From a virus, in IMG/VR virus record IMGVR_UViG_3300046170_000162, positions 62,001-126,000 of that record: a DNA stretch of 64,000 bases; one strand, given 5' to 3'. Position numbers and translations under genes: made by a program. Each line of letters begins with the position of its first letter. Positions within the stretch are counted from its first letter, which is position 1. The notes beneath the pieces are model-generated. The model was given only the letters and a program-made list of their open reading frames with translations, was not told the DNA's origin and ran no database searches. Positions 14,155-22,627 of this stretch are shown here, piece after piece.

Positions 14155-16116
14155 CTACTTTCCGAAGTTAGGGAAGTTCTTCTTGAATAATTCAGATGCT
14201 TCCTTGTGCTTACCTTTGTTGGTAAGATCCTTAGTTTGTTTAAGGACTGCTCTCTTCTTGAGTTGTTCGGGTGTTGGTTCTTCCATAATCTGTTTGTTGT
14301 AAGCAAGTCTGTCTCTCCAAGACGCAGCATCAGGAATACGTGCCTGTGCGTTGTCGTGATCGACAGTTTCTTGTTGCATTTGCATAAGGCGACGTACCTT
14401 ATCTGTTCTTGATTCGTCCATAGTAGACTCTTCTCCTAGTTTTCTTGCGAGTTTATCAGACCCTTTAGAGATTGCTCTTGAGGTTTTACCAATAACTTTT
14501 TTACCAAGATTACCTGCCGCTTTACCAGTTGCTTTAGCAGCGCCTACGCCAGCGCCGACTGCTTTCTTAAGACCTCTGCCGACTGCACCTGCAGCACGAC
14601 TGAGAAGAGATCTCTTTTTGGTACCAGTCTCTGCTGAACCACCTGTTGAGGTAGGTGCAGATCCTGAAGAGGATGGAGAAGATGATCCAGAAGATGATCC
14701 ACCTGAGGATCCAGATGAACTTCCAGATGATGAACTAGAAGCAGAACTTCCTTTGAGACCACGCTCTCTGCCTTTCTGAAATTCAGATTTAGCAGAGGAC
14801 GCTGCACGTTGTGCTACACCAGTAGCATAACCTGCTCCTCTTACTGCTCCTTTTGCTGCTCCCTTAGCACCTGCTTTAGCAGCAGATCCTGCCTTAGCAA
14901 GTCCTTTCTTTACGATAGAACCTGCCTTGGAAGCAGCATTTTTCATACGCTCTACACGCTTGCCTCTAGAGATACGCTTTGCACTATCTTTAGATGCTTT
15001 TACAGCAGAGTCGTAATAATCTTCGGTGAGCAATTCGAATCCGTCCAAGATGTCGAGTGCTTCTGTTAGATTCTGTTCTGTATCGAAATCTAACAGTGCC
15101 TCTACAACAACATCTTGTAGGTCCTGCTCTGTAAGGATGTCAAACTCGTCACCGAGTTCATCTACAACATCCCATACCCATTCCTCGTTAGCGGGTACAC
15201 AGTTAGGAACGTCTTTACCGTTCTTCTTCTTGGTACCTTTAGCAACGTAACCGTCCCAACACGTACTAGCGCCGACGTTTTTACGTGCTTGCTTAAGTCC
15301 TTCCCCAACCACAGTTTTAGGAGTCGCACCTTTTGCTTTGATAGATCTTTGATTCTCACACTGAGGATCAACGGTGGACTGCTTTTCTTTGGGGGTGTCG
15401 ATCTTACTTGATGCAGCACTTGGTTTGTTGTTAAGTGTTGCTGCATTAGCAGACTCCTTGAACTTCACAGGCATTGATACTGTACCTTTGCCTGGAACAT
15501 ACTTAGTAGTTCTTGGATTCTTAGGATCGTCAGACTTAAAATCTTTGTGAATTTTATCATAATCTTTTTTAGACATCTCTAACGCTTCGTTTTTACTCTT
15601 AGCATTAGAATGATGTGATGGATCACCAAACGCAGGGTTGTTTCTGTACTCTGGTTTCTGTTTCTTTTGTGCTGCTTCTAATTTCTTTGCTTTTTTATCA
15701 AGGAAATCTTTCATAGCACCACCTGCCTTACCAGATCCTTTGGTAATACCATATGCACTACCTTCTTCTACTGAAGATGGAGTTCCATCTGCTTCGATTT
15801 CGTGCTCAATCACTTTACCGTCAGCATCCTTCTCGTGATGCTCAACGTTTAGGGTCTTAGGATAATCCTTGTCACCCTTCTTAGCAGGTGCTTCACCACG
15901 CTTGCGTTTAGCGTGAATATTTGACCAAAGACCTGCCTTTCCTTCGATAATAACTTCAGCGATTGCCTTCTCAGTTGGTGTGACAAGACGCTTCTCTAGA
16001 TAGGCATCACGTGCCTCTCCAGTGTAGTTATGCTCTGCGTATTCAACAACGTAAGTTACTGATTGTACGTCTGCTGGTGAATACTTCAGCAGTTTCGAAG
16101 TTAATTTTAAATCCAT
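14155..16116 (-). CDS. large low-complexity virion-type protein
   Basis: 653 aa. N-terminal ordered part (1-90), a basic disordered middle, an acidic helical segment ([20 protein letters not shown], about residues 315-365), Ala/Lys-rich repeats resembling histone H1 ([20 protein letters not shown]), a long Ser/Gly tract around residues 465-500, and a C-terminal helical part. The motif [20 protein letters not shown] recurs in head proteins of cyanophages as I recall them. DNA-binding packaging role inferred. CTAAATA lies 23 bases before its ATG. Confidence 0.65.
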   Translation of the reverse strand: MDLKLTSKLLKYSPADVQSVTYVVEYAEHNYTGEARDAYLEKRLVTPTEKAIAEVIIEGKAGLWSNIHAKRKRGEAPAKKGDKDYPKTLNVEHHEKDADGKVIEHEIEADGTPSSVEEGSAYGITKGSGKAGGAMKDFLDKKAKKLEAAQKKQKPEYRNNPAFGDPSHHSNAKSKNEALEMSKKDYDKIHKDFKSDDPKNPRTTKYVPGKGTVSMPVKFKESANAATLNNKPSAASSKIDTPKEKQSTVDPQCENQRSIKAKGATPKTVVGEGLKQARKNVGASTCWDGYVAKGTKKKNGKDVPNCVPANEEWVWDVVDELGDEFDILTEQDLQDVVVEALLDFDTEQNLTEALDILDGFELLTEDYYDSAVKASKDSAKRISRGKRVERMKNAASKAGSIVKKGLAKAGSAAKAGAKGAAKGAVRGAGYATGVAQRAASSAKSEFQKGRERGLKGSSASSSSSGSSSGSSGGSSSGSSSPSSSGSAPTSTGGSAETGTKKRSLLSRAAGAVGRGLKKAVGAGVGAAKATGKAAGNLGKKVIGKTSRAISKGSDKLARKLGEESTMDESRTDKVRRLMQMQQETVDHDNAQARIPDAASWRDRLAYNKQIMEEPTPEQLKKRAVLKQTKDLTNKGKHKEASELFKKNFPNFGK

Positions 16117-16137
16117 CTGTCGAAAATTTGCGTAATA

Positions 16138-17289
16138 CTATTTAGTCTTTCTAAAATCACTGAACTTCTTGACTCCCTGCCCAGGTGTCATTGCCTGAAC
16201 TGCTTGTCTGTATGTGTCAGTGCCTATCTTCCAGTCGTTTCCACTACCATCGTCTGCTGACTTGTGTAGTTCTTTGACTTCCATAATAGAAGACAACCAA
16301 ACGTTGAATCGATAGTTTTGTGGAGTCTCAAAGATTACATAATTAGTTCCTTTCTTTACGATTGTTCCTCTTACACCTGTATCTAAGTGCTCCACTATAG
16401 AACCAACTGTAAAGATTTTTTCTTCGAAGAACGCTTCACGAAGATTTTCCTGATCCAACTTAGGAGCGATGTCCCAGAGTTCAGAAACCTCTTCTTCCTG
16501 TTCTTGTTCTTGAATACCCATACCTGCACGAACTTCCATCATTAGTTGTTCAGCAAGTTTCTTTGCATTGCTAGGTACACCCTGAGCAAAACCTTCGAGG
16601 TCTCCTGATGCTGCAAACGCTCGCATCTTAGAAGCACTCATACCTTCTACACCCTCTGCGTCAGGATCTCTTTCTCCTGCAGACATTACATTCAGTGTCT
16701 CGAATTCATATGCCTGACCGTTGTACTTCTCAAGCAATGCTTTGAATTCTGATACTCTATCAGAACCAACAACCATCGTTACTTCTGAGTAACCCTCTTG
16801 ATTGAGGTTAGAAAGTACATTGAAGATGTTAGACATATCGCCATCATTAACGATAGCATCCGAATGATTCGGGAACATCTTTGACATAAAATCGATCTTA
16901 ACATCAGGTTCCAATGGATTCTTTTTAGGATCCACAGTACGTGATGGATAGATTCTATAACTATCAGCACCTTGTTCAGCAACAGTGTTCAATAATTTCT
17001 CGTGACCAACAGTAGGAGGATTGAAACGTCCAAAGGTTAGAGCAATATGTCCAAGACCTTCTCCGCTTTCAATATGCTCATCTTCTGCTGCACCTTGACT
17101 TGCTCCACTCTGTGCTTGTTCTGCTTCTTTACCTGATACAGGTACAAGACGATTCCCTCCTTCAGACTTAGCAACAATGTTACCTTGCCTATCAGCATAG
17201 TAACCGTGCCCTGCGTGTTGGAGTCCTCTCTTAGCAGCAACTTCACCTGCAGCGGTGCGTGCCTCAGTTATAAACTGACTGAACTTCAT
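16138..17289 (-). CDS. HxGH nucleotidyltransferase with capsid-targeting-like leader
   Basis: 383 aa from MKFSQFITEARTAAG; a longer frame starts 21 bases upstream. The leader aligns with the T4 internal-protein capsid-targeting sequence (MKTYQEFIAEARVGAG): MK, FI, EAR and AG are shared, with Glu at the expected gp21 cut. Residues 80-250 form a Rossmann nucleotidyltransferase: LTFGRFNPPTVGHEKLL (T-x-G-H), MVVGSDRVSEF and GMSASKMRAFAASG (the S-x-x-x-x-R motif). The family transfers CMP or AMP to phosphate-containing substrates. The C-terminal region (about 295-345) looks like a small beta-barrel. Packaged enzyme is inferred; substrate unknown. Confidence 0.75.
   Translation of the reverse strand: MKFSQFITEARTAAGEVAAKRGLQHAGHGYYADRQGNIVAKSEGGNRLVPVSGKEAEQAQSGASQGAAEDEHIESGEGLGHIALTFGRFNPPTVGHEKLLNTVAEQGADSYRIYPSRTVDPKKNPLEPDVKIDFMSKMFPNHSDAIVNDGDMSNIFNVLSNLNQEGYSEVTMVVGSDRVSEFKALLEKYNGQAYEFETLNVMSAGERDPDAEGVEGMSASKMRAFAASGDLEGFAQGVPSNAKKLAEQLMMEVRAGMGIQEQEQEEEVSELWDIAPKLDQENLREAFFEEKIFTVGSIVEHLDTGVRGTIVKKGTNYVIFETPQNYRFNVWLSSIMEVKELHKSADDGSGNDWKIGTDTYRQAVQAMTPGQGVKKFSDFRKTK
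16139..16145 (-). promoter_or_regulatory. late promoter-like CTAAATA
   Basis: CTAAATAGTATTACG overlaps the last codons of the nucleotidyltransferase gene, 23 bases before the 653-aa gene. It is the CTAAATA variant of the late motif seen before gp18 and the prohead core gene. Confidence 0.5.
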
Positions 17290-17319
17290 TGATATGTTAG
17301 TGTTTTCCATTTCTATTTA

Positions 17320-18513
17320 TCACCCCCAATTTTTTTCTACTGTGAAGTTCGCTCTAGAGAACTCCAAACGGTCTACAATTTTAAGTGCAGAACCTGATTT
17401 GATTGCTACAAAACCCTCTGGTGCAGTGACTCTGTATCCATTATCAGTCTTAATATATGTACCAATATCTTTGACTTTGTTGAGTTGTTTGATGATAACC
17501 GCCTTGGCAGCAGTGATATTCATATAAGATGCAACAGTCATATACACAGCACGTCCATTTTGATTCAAGAATTTCATACCATTCTCTTTAATAGTGGCAT
17601 ACTTTTTCTTGGTTGTCTCTTGCTTCTTCAGACTGATCTCTTTATCAAGTGCTGCTGCATAGAATGCAGAGAATCCTAGTGCAACTTGCTGTGCATTTGT
17701 GATAGGTTTACCAGTCCTAATAAATGAGTTGAAATATACCTTGAACATAGCAGCAAGCATAAACTTACCCTCACCACTAGTCTGTAGGATGTCTAAGAAT
17801 CTAGATGCTTGCTTGAGAGAACCCTCTGCACGGTTAACTAACAGATCATACTTACTTCTCTCTGTAGGTTTGAATGTAGAAGCACCTGTAGCGTCAGTAA
17901 AGTTTGAAGAGAATACTGCAACGTTAGGTGTGCCCTGCATTCTTCTTGCATCTACACCAAATCCAGGTTTCATATCCCTGAGTGTAGGACCACCAGTGTA
18001 TGTGGTATGAAATACAATACCAAGTTGACTTGTTGCTACCTTCTTACCCATAGGTGTGTTAACAGGTACAGCATATGTGATGGTATTTGGCATAAAAGTA
18101 TGACACTTCTGACCATTCATCGTCTTTGTTGACACATCACCTTTCGTGAACAATAAATCACCCTGTAATACACCATTCATAGGTACCTGAGGGAGGAGAC
18201 GCAAGCACATCTTTAATTTCTTTGCCAGTTCTCCACTGTAATAACTATCAACATCCTCATCATTCATACAAAGTTTTGGCATCTTAGCGAAGACACCCTT
18301 AGTACCAACAAAAAACCTACCAGTTGAGGGATGTTTACCACAAATAACAGCAGGAGCACCGTCCCACTTAGTAGTAACACCGACACCTGATGCAGGTTCA
18401 GTCAGCATCTTGCCCAGTTCCCTGAGAAATGCAATGGCATTGTGTCCACCTTTGGATCCTTGGTTCAAGATGTCATCCTCGATGTGTTCGAGGTGAGTAT
18501 TCTGCTTTGCCAT
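17320..18513 (-). CDS. KxDG ligase/capping-like nucleotidyltransferase candidate
   Basis: 397 aa. Residues about 43-70 contain TTKWDGAPAVICGKHPSTGR followed by FFVGTKG. KWDG fits motif I (K-x-D-G, lysine adenylylation) of DNA/RNA ligases and capping enzymes, and FFVGTKG could be motif III. VLQGDLLF (about 112-119) resembles motif IV and the C-terminal PEGFVAIKSGSALKIV resembles motif V (EGxVxK...K). No OB-fold is obvious. It lies between a nuclease-like gene and the HxGH nucleotidyltransferase, spaced by 7 and 30 bases. I know relatives only as proteins of unknown function. Confidence 0.6.
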   Translation of the reverse strand: MAKQNTHLEHIEDDILNQGSKGGHNAIAFLRELGKMLTEPASGVGVTTKWDGAPAVICGKHPSTGRFFVGTKGVFAKMPKLCMNDEDVDSYYSGELAKKLKMCLRLLPQVPMNGVLQGDLLFTKGDVSTKTMNGQKCHTFMPNTITYAVPVNTPMGKKVATSQLGIVFHTTYTGGPTLRDMKPGFGVDARRMQGTPNVAVFSSNFTDATGASTFKPTERSKYDLLVNRAEGSLKQASRFLDILQTSGEGKFMLAAMFKVYFNSFIRTGKPITNAQQVALGFSAFYAAALDKEISLKKQETTKKKYATIKENGMKFLNQNGRAVYMTVASYMNITAAKAVIIKQLNKVKDIGTYIKTDNGYRVTAPEGFVAIKSGSALKIVDRLEFSRANFTVEKNWG

Positions 18514-18520
18514 ACCTATA

Positions 18521-19351
18521 TTATACCTCGTATCGGATCACAATGGCATTCTGACGGACACCTGTAACTTTGTCCTTACCCCTGCCCTTCAGTGACATTC
18601 TGACACCTGCCACTTTCATCACATCTCGGACTGCCTTCTCGTCAATAGGTTTGACACCTGCTTCAGTGAGTAAATGGGTTGCTGCTCTGTCGTCATTGTT
18701 GAATAACATAGCACCTGTCATACACTCGTGTGTCAGATTATATTTGAAGCAATCATATGCCTTAGCACCATCAGGTTTTGACTTTGAACCTAGCACTTCT
18801 TGTAACTGTTCGTTCAATCCACCTGACTTTTTAATATCGGATAACACCTTTTTAGCAGTAGGTTGATCAACTGTACCCTTTGCGTTCTCACATTTGTTAT
18901 TAATCCTTTCCAAGATCAACTGTAAGTAACCAAGTGTCTGTGCATCTTGCTGTCCACCACCACATTGTTTAGCAGTCTTTGCTAATACTTTTTGAAATAC
19001 TTGAACTGACTTATCGATACCTGCTGAGGTCAACTGATAAGATTTACCCCACTTCATAGAGCATCGGTATATCGTACCCGCTGACTTAAACATAATGTCA
19101 GTCTTTGGTTCTTCTCCACCACCAGACATTTTTTGAAACGATTGATAATATTTTTGCCGTGCTTCAACGTTATTACTAGGTGCCATTGATTCGACAATTC
19201 GATCAGCAGTAGACCGAATGTCATTGGGGATGCTGTTTATACGACCTGCTGCATCTTCATAGTCCTTTTGATTATCCGCATTCTTATTGATGATCTTACT
19301 CGTTGCCGAGTACATCACTGCGTGTTCAAATTGTAACCCTTTGTTTGCCAT
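18521..19351 (-). CDS. PD-(D/E)XK nuclease-like candidate
   Basis: 276 aa. The N-terminal half has GLQFEHAVMYSATS (Glu in helix 1), KTDIMFKSAGTIYRCSMKWG (Asp then, after about 12 residues, S-x-K) and a following helix. This E...D...xxK order is that of the restriction-endonuclease-like fold, with Ser-Met-Lys in place of the usual E-x-K. The rest is helical with several Cys. It starts 20 bases after a CATAAATA late motif. Family not otherwise recognised; nuclease activity is a hypothesis. Confidence 0.55.
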   Translation of the reverse strand: MANKGLQFEHAVMYSATSKIINKNADNQKDYEDAAGRINSIPNDIRSTADRIVESMAPSNNVEARQKYYQSFQKMSGGGEEPKTDIMFKSAGTIYRCSMKWGKSYQLTSAGIDKSVQVFQKVLAKTAKQCGGGQQDAQTLGYLQLILERINNKCENAKGTVDQPTAKKVLSDIKKSGGLNEQLQEVLGSKSKPDGAKAYDCFKYNLTHECMTGAMLFNNDDRAATHLLTEAGVKPIDEKAVRDVMKVAGVRMSLKGRGKDKVTGVRQNAIVIRYEV

Positions 19352-19370
19352 CGTGGGAATACTTTTTAAG

Positions 19371-19378
19371 TATTTATG
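19371..19378 (-). promoter_or_regulatory. late promoter-like CATAAATA
   Basis: NATAAATA-type site 20 bases upstream of the 276-aa gene. It overlaps the end of the 176-aa gene upstream. It would make the three-gene enzyme cassette late-expressed. Confidence 0.45.
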
Positions 19379-19904
19379 AAACCCAATTAGGTTTACGTTC
19401 TGGCAAACGTAGATAGTTATCTTTGACCCAAGGTTTTGCAGCGATATACCTTCTATATGCAGTGAAGGTATCTATTGATTGATCTTGTTTGAACTCGTCG
19501 AACATTGCTCTGACGAATGGAGTAGGATGTTTCCCACTACGACCCGTAGGATCACCTGTAGGAAAGATTTTACTAGCGTGTTCAATGGTGGATTGACAAG
19601 AGTGGATTTTGCCATAGCGTAATGTGTATTCATTGCACAGTGCGAGACCGTGTGTGATTAACCATCGCCAGTTGAGTACAAAACTGTTTGCCCATACTGT
19701 ACAGGGATGATTACGAAAGGCACCCTTCTCTGTTTTGTAAGGTGTACCGTCAAGTTTTGGTAGGTCACCGAAACCGTGACCCCACTTTTCTGATCCGACA
19801 ATAGAAAGCATCTGACAGGTTTCTAGTGGCATCTTGACAATATGTTTGTCAGGAAGCACTCTGGCAGATGCTATTGGATCAGGGTCTGTTACGAAGATAT
19901 TCAT
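19374..19904 (-). CDS. conserved phage protein, MNIFVxDxDP family
   Basis: 176 aa starting MNIFVTDPDPIASARVLPDK. The run DKHIVKMPLETCQMLS, with its His, Lys and Glu, is a conserved feature of a phage family I have seen but cannot link to a function. Other likely key residues are NHPCTVWANS and FVRAMFDEF. The longer frame upstream is rejected because it translates the structured leader RNA. The leader (19936-20050) suggests translational or riboswitch-type control. Confidence 0.72.
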   Translation of the reverse strand: MNIFVTDPDPIASARVLPDKHIVKMPLETCQMLSIVGSEKWGHGFGDLPKLDGTPYKTEKGAFRNHPCTVWANSFVLNWRWLITHGLALCNEYTLRYGKIHSCQSTIEHASKIFPTGDPTGRSGKHPTPFVRAMFDEFKQDQSIDTFTAYRRYIAAKPWVKDNYLRLPERKPNWVS

Positions 19905-19935
19905 AGACCTGATTATGTGTGGTGTGTGGAGGGAG

Positions 19936-20050
19936 GTTGGATTACTGTGTACCAACAAAAGATGGGCATTACTACAGAGTAAATACATCTTTGCCTGAGA
20001 CCCGACTGGTAAGTCGATTCTGCTTTCGCAGCAGCACCACCTGTGTCTCA
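19936..20050 (-). ncRNA. candidate structured leader RNA (possible riboswitch)
   Basis: Three structural units in the 5' leader of the 176-aa gene. Unit A (20050-19996): a TGAGAC/GTCTCA outer stem closing two hairpins, CTGC-GAAA-GCAG and CGACT-TACC-AGTCG, with a 13-nt single strand. Unit B (19992-19958): AAAGATG/CATCTTT around TTACT-CTGT-AGTAA. Unit C (19956-19936): GTTGG/CCAAC with an 11-nt loop. The CTGT loop of B can pair with ACAG in the loop of C, a possible kissing contact. A sigma70-type promoter precedes it. No known Rfam class was recognised; the hairpins are seen directly, the role is inferred. Confidence 0.6.
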
Positions 20051-20126
20051 TCACCTTAACCAGCAGTATGCCAGTAAGTTTGTTCAGTCACTCCCAGTAA
20101 AAGAAGCGTCCCTCTCTTACAAATAT

Positions 20127-20154
20127 ATCATAGCATAAAAAAAGAGAGTGTCAA
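20127..20154 (-). promoter_or_regulatory. sigma70-type promoter overlapping terminator
   Basis: TTGACA, 16-base spacer, TATGAT. The -35 lies in the loop and descending arm of the terminator hairpin at 20144-20162. It would start the transcript with the structured leader and the 176-aa gene. Confidence 0.7.
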
Positions 20155-20162
20155 GCACTCTC
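20137..20162 (-). terminator. rho-independent terminator
   Basis: GAGAGTG-CTTGA-CACTCTC (7 bp) followed by seven U. It ends the long replication operon (gp43 to the 93-aa membrane protein). Confidence 0.93.
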
Positions 20163-20188
20163 CACGATCCATCTCGAACCAATTTTAT

Positions 20189-20470
20189 TTATCTCTTCTT
20201 CCACCTTGGTAGGTAGAATATTGAGAAAGAACTCACCCAAAAGACTGCTAATGCTGACAAATGGATGAGTCTATTTGGATTAACAATAAGACCAATAGTC
20301 ACGAGTGCAATCCAAGTGTAATCTAAAGTACCGTGAAGTCGATACCAAACATTCGATCCTAGTTTGTTGATGATAGCATCTCTTCGTCTGCCGAACCACG
20401 GTGATACGTGGCGCATCATAACAAAACCCTCATTAAAAAACATAAGGGTGAAACCAATCCAGAAAATCAT
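20189..20470 (-). CDS. membrane protein
   Basis: 93 aa with three hydrophobic segments (IFWIGFTLMFFNEGFVMM; YTWIALVTIGLIV; LSALAVFWVSSFSIFYL) separated by an Arg-rich loop. The start overlaps the stop of the 73-aa gene by 4 bases. Last gene before the terminator. Function unknown; not a recognisable holin. Confidence 0.68.
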   Translation of the reverse strand: MIFWIGFTLMFFNEGFVMMRHVSPWFGRRRDAIINKLGSNVWYRLHGTLDYTWIALVTIGLIVNPNRLIHLSALAVFWVSSFSIFYLPRWKKR

Positions 20471-20688
20471 TTAGTTTCTTCTATTGCCTCCTTAATAATA
20501 TTCTTAAGTTGTCTTCCTTTTTTCTTACTGAGTCCAACTGATGAATCAATCTTTACTTTGACCCAGTAGAGACCGATAAGAACAATTAGGAATGGAATAG
20601 ATTCTTCCCAAGAGATTGCGTTCCAGGCATTTGCTGCTTGACCAAGCATTGCAACTGTGTCTGGTGCTGCAAGCATTTCTGCTCCCAT
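20467..20688 (-). CDS. small membrane protein
   Basis: 73 aa: an Ala-rich N-terminus, one transmembrane helix (ESIPFLIVLIGLYWVKVKI) and a basic cytoplasmic tail (SKKKGRQLKNIIKEA). It starts on the TAATG shared with the mazG stop. Unknown function. Confidence 0.65.
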   Translation of the reverse strand: MGAEMLAAPDTVAMLGQAANAWNAISWEESIPFLIVLIGLYWVKVKIDSSVGLSKKKGRQLKNIIKEAIEETK

Positions 20689-21254
20689 TACCTGTCCCCC
20701 TTCTTACGGTTTTCAGAACGAACAACAGTAAACTCACCCTCAGGATAACGTGTTGCAAGTTTAACTGAGTTACGGAAGGTAACCTCATCAAGAGTTACAC
20801 CGAGTGCCATACAAGCATTCGCGACATACCACATAATATCACCGAGTTCGAGGATAAGATGTTCTTTGTTGTCATCATTCCAGGGTTTACCTTGGAACTT
20901 AAGTTTCTTAACGATCTCCATAAATTCACCACCCTCAGCAACAAGACCAGAGGCAGCAGTATCAAGACGCTCAATGTCACAACCCTCACCTTTGAGAGTT
21001 TCATAACGTTCCATCAGTGCATCAAAATCTTTTGACTCTTTACTGGTGGTCAAGTTTACAAACTTAAAATACTCTTCGTAATCAACTTCAAAGGGTTCGT
21101 TTGTTTCATTTTGATTCTTACGTTTAGCAGCAACCTTTTTACCTGCCACTCCTTGAGGTTCTTGGAATCCTTTAGGGATACGCTCAGCAGGATTGGAGAA
21201 ATCCTTCTCCGTTACCTGTGGTTCTTCACGAAATTCTGCTGTGTTTTCAGTCAT
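20688..21254 (-). CDS. mazG: MazG-like nucleotide pyrophosphohydrolase
   Basis: 188 aa. A disordered N-terminal ~85 residues is followed by the MazG helical core: AASGLVAEGGEFMEIVKKLK (Glu residues of the ExxE motif) and HLILELGDIMWYVANACMAL (ExxD). Four acidic residues coordinate Mg. Cyanophage MazG proteins are reported to hydrolyse (d)GTP and (d)CTP, or were proposed to act on ppGpp; the first fits recycling nucleotides alongside NrdAB. Its start overlaps the gp41 stop by 4 bases. Confidence 0.88.
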   Translation of the reverse strand: MTENTAEFREEPQVTEKDFSNPAERIPKGFQEPQGVAGKKVAAKRKNQNETNEPFEVDYEEYFKFVNLTTSKESKDFDALMERYETLKGEGCDIERLDTAASGLVAEGGEFMEIVKKLKFQGKPWNDDNKEHLILELGDIMWYVANACMALGVTLDEVTFRNSVKLATRYPEGEFTVVRSENRKKGDR

Positions 21255-22627
21255 ACTTTGAAATCATTAAAGTTTTGTTTAGAGAAGGATAGGATGTCAG
21301 ATGCATCAACCGTTTCCTCTTGTCCAGAGTCAACGATCTTCTTTTGTTCTTCACAATCATACAGACGCATCTTCGCCCTGTCAACTCCTACAACGAATCT
21401 CTTGTTCACTGTAGGATCATTATATCTATTCTTAAGTTGTTTCACCATAATCTGATTCAACTCTTCCATCTCTTCAGTAGAGATCAGAGCAATCATAAAG
21501 TCTGCAGTAGCAGGGAGTCCAAATGACTCCGAAGTATCTGTCAGGTCAACATCAGAATTGCCATACCCACTACGAGTAGTTTGAGTAGCGGATACGATAG
21601 GGACATTATGTTCACCTGCAAGTCCACGTAGTTCTTCAGCAATAGATTTAACAAATGTGTACGAGTTAACTATAGCACCTTTGTATCTTGATGAGTTGCA
21701 AATGTTAAGGTAATCAACATAAATGATGTCTGGTACAAACGATTTCTTGATAGCAAGTTCTTGTAACAGTGCCTTGAAGTGTCCTACGTGTGCAGATGCA
21801 GTAGGGTATTCTTTGATAATAAGACGACCATTTGTTTTGTTGTTGACCTTTTCAATTTTAGAATCGAACATTGGTTTAGGCAATGTCTCCAATGATTGAA
21901 TTGGAATGTTCATCAAGTTAGCATCAATACGTTCAGCAATCTTCTCCTCTGCCATTTCCAACGTGATGTATAACACGTTTAGTCCTGCAGAAAGATTAGC
22001 AGCAGCGCAGTGACACATAAACAAAGACTTACCAACACCTGTACCTGCAAGTGCAATGTTCAATGTCTTCTTAGATAGACCACCTTTAGTAATCTTATTG
22101 AGTAACTCAATATCAAAAGGAACCTTTTCTTCTACTCTATGATAGAACTGATAACGTTGATCAGCATCATCGATGTAGTCGTGCCCAACAGAATTATCAA
22201 AAGAAACTGATAGTGCATTAGATAAGATGCTTGGGATAGCATCACGTCCCATTGTTTCAGAGTTGCCATCAGCAATCTGAATAGACTCAAGGAGTGCGTT
22301 GTAGATAGCACGATCACGACACCACTTCTCTGAAGTGTTTACTAACCAATCAATCTCGTGTGGTTCTTCAACCATATTTACAAGAGATGTCTTTAGTTCA
22401 GAGAACGTAGTCTCGTTTAGATCTTCTCTTGATTCAATTTCAATACTCAATGCTTCCTTTGAAGGGAGAGCATCGTATTCCATAAAATATTTTGCAAGTT
22501 CATCGAAGATAATTTTGTTGTTGTAATCTTCGAAGTATTCTTGCTTGATGTGTGGAAGTGTCTTACGTGTAAAATCTTGATTATGAATCAAGTTTGTTAC
22601 TACGAGTCCTTCTACAGAATTAGACAT
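21251..22627 (-). CDS. gp41: replicative DNA helicase, T4 gp41-like
   Basis: 458 aa. RecA-fold hexameric helicase: Walker A GTGVGKSLFMCHC (residues about 195-207), Walker B/H2 DIIYVDYLNI, VPIVSATQTTRSG (motif H3 with Gln) and a C-terminal arginine-finger region. The N-terminal helical domain (1-150) contacts primase. It unwinds the fork on the lagging strand. It lies between UvsX/oxygenase and MazG in one coupled operon. Confidence 0.95.
   Translation of the reverse strand: MSNSVEGLVVTNLIHNQDFTRKTLPHIKQEYFEDYNNKIIFDELAKYFMEYDALPSKEALSIEIESREDLNETTFSELKTSLVNMVEEPHEIDWLVNTSEKWCRDRAIYNALLESIQIADGNSETMGRDAIPSILSNALSVSFDNSVGHDYIDDADQRYQFYHRVEEKVPFDIELLNKITKGGLSKKTLNIALAGTGVGKSLFMCHCAAANLSAGLNVLYITLEMAEEKIAERIDANLMNIPIQSLETLPKPMFDSKIEKVNNKTNGRLIIKEYPTASAHVGHFKALLQELAIKKSFVPDIIYVDYLNICNSSRYKGAIVNSYTFVKSIAEELRGLAGEHNVPIVSATQTTRSGYGNSDVDLTDTSESFGLPATADFMIALISTEEMEELNQIMVKQLKNRYNDPTVNKRFVVGVDRAKMRLYDCEEQKKIVDSGQEETVDASDILSFSKQNFNDFKV

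Noticed and set aside
19996-20054. Hammerhead ribozyme suggested by TGATGAG and GAAA near 20050
   Set aside because: No stem II can form between the two core segments, so the hammerhead core is not met; GAAA is simply a tetraloop.
19905-20054. N-terminal extension of the 176-aa gene
   Set aside because: The extra 50 residues are Cys/Leu-rich without family features and translate an obviously structured leader; MNIFVTD is the natural start.
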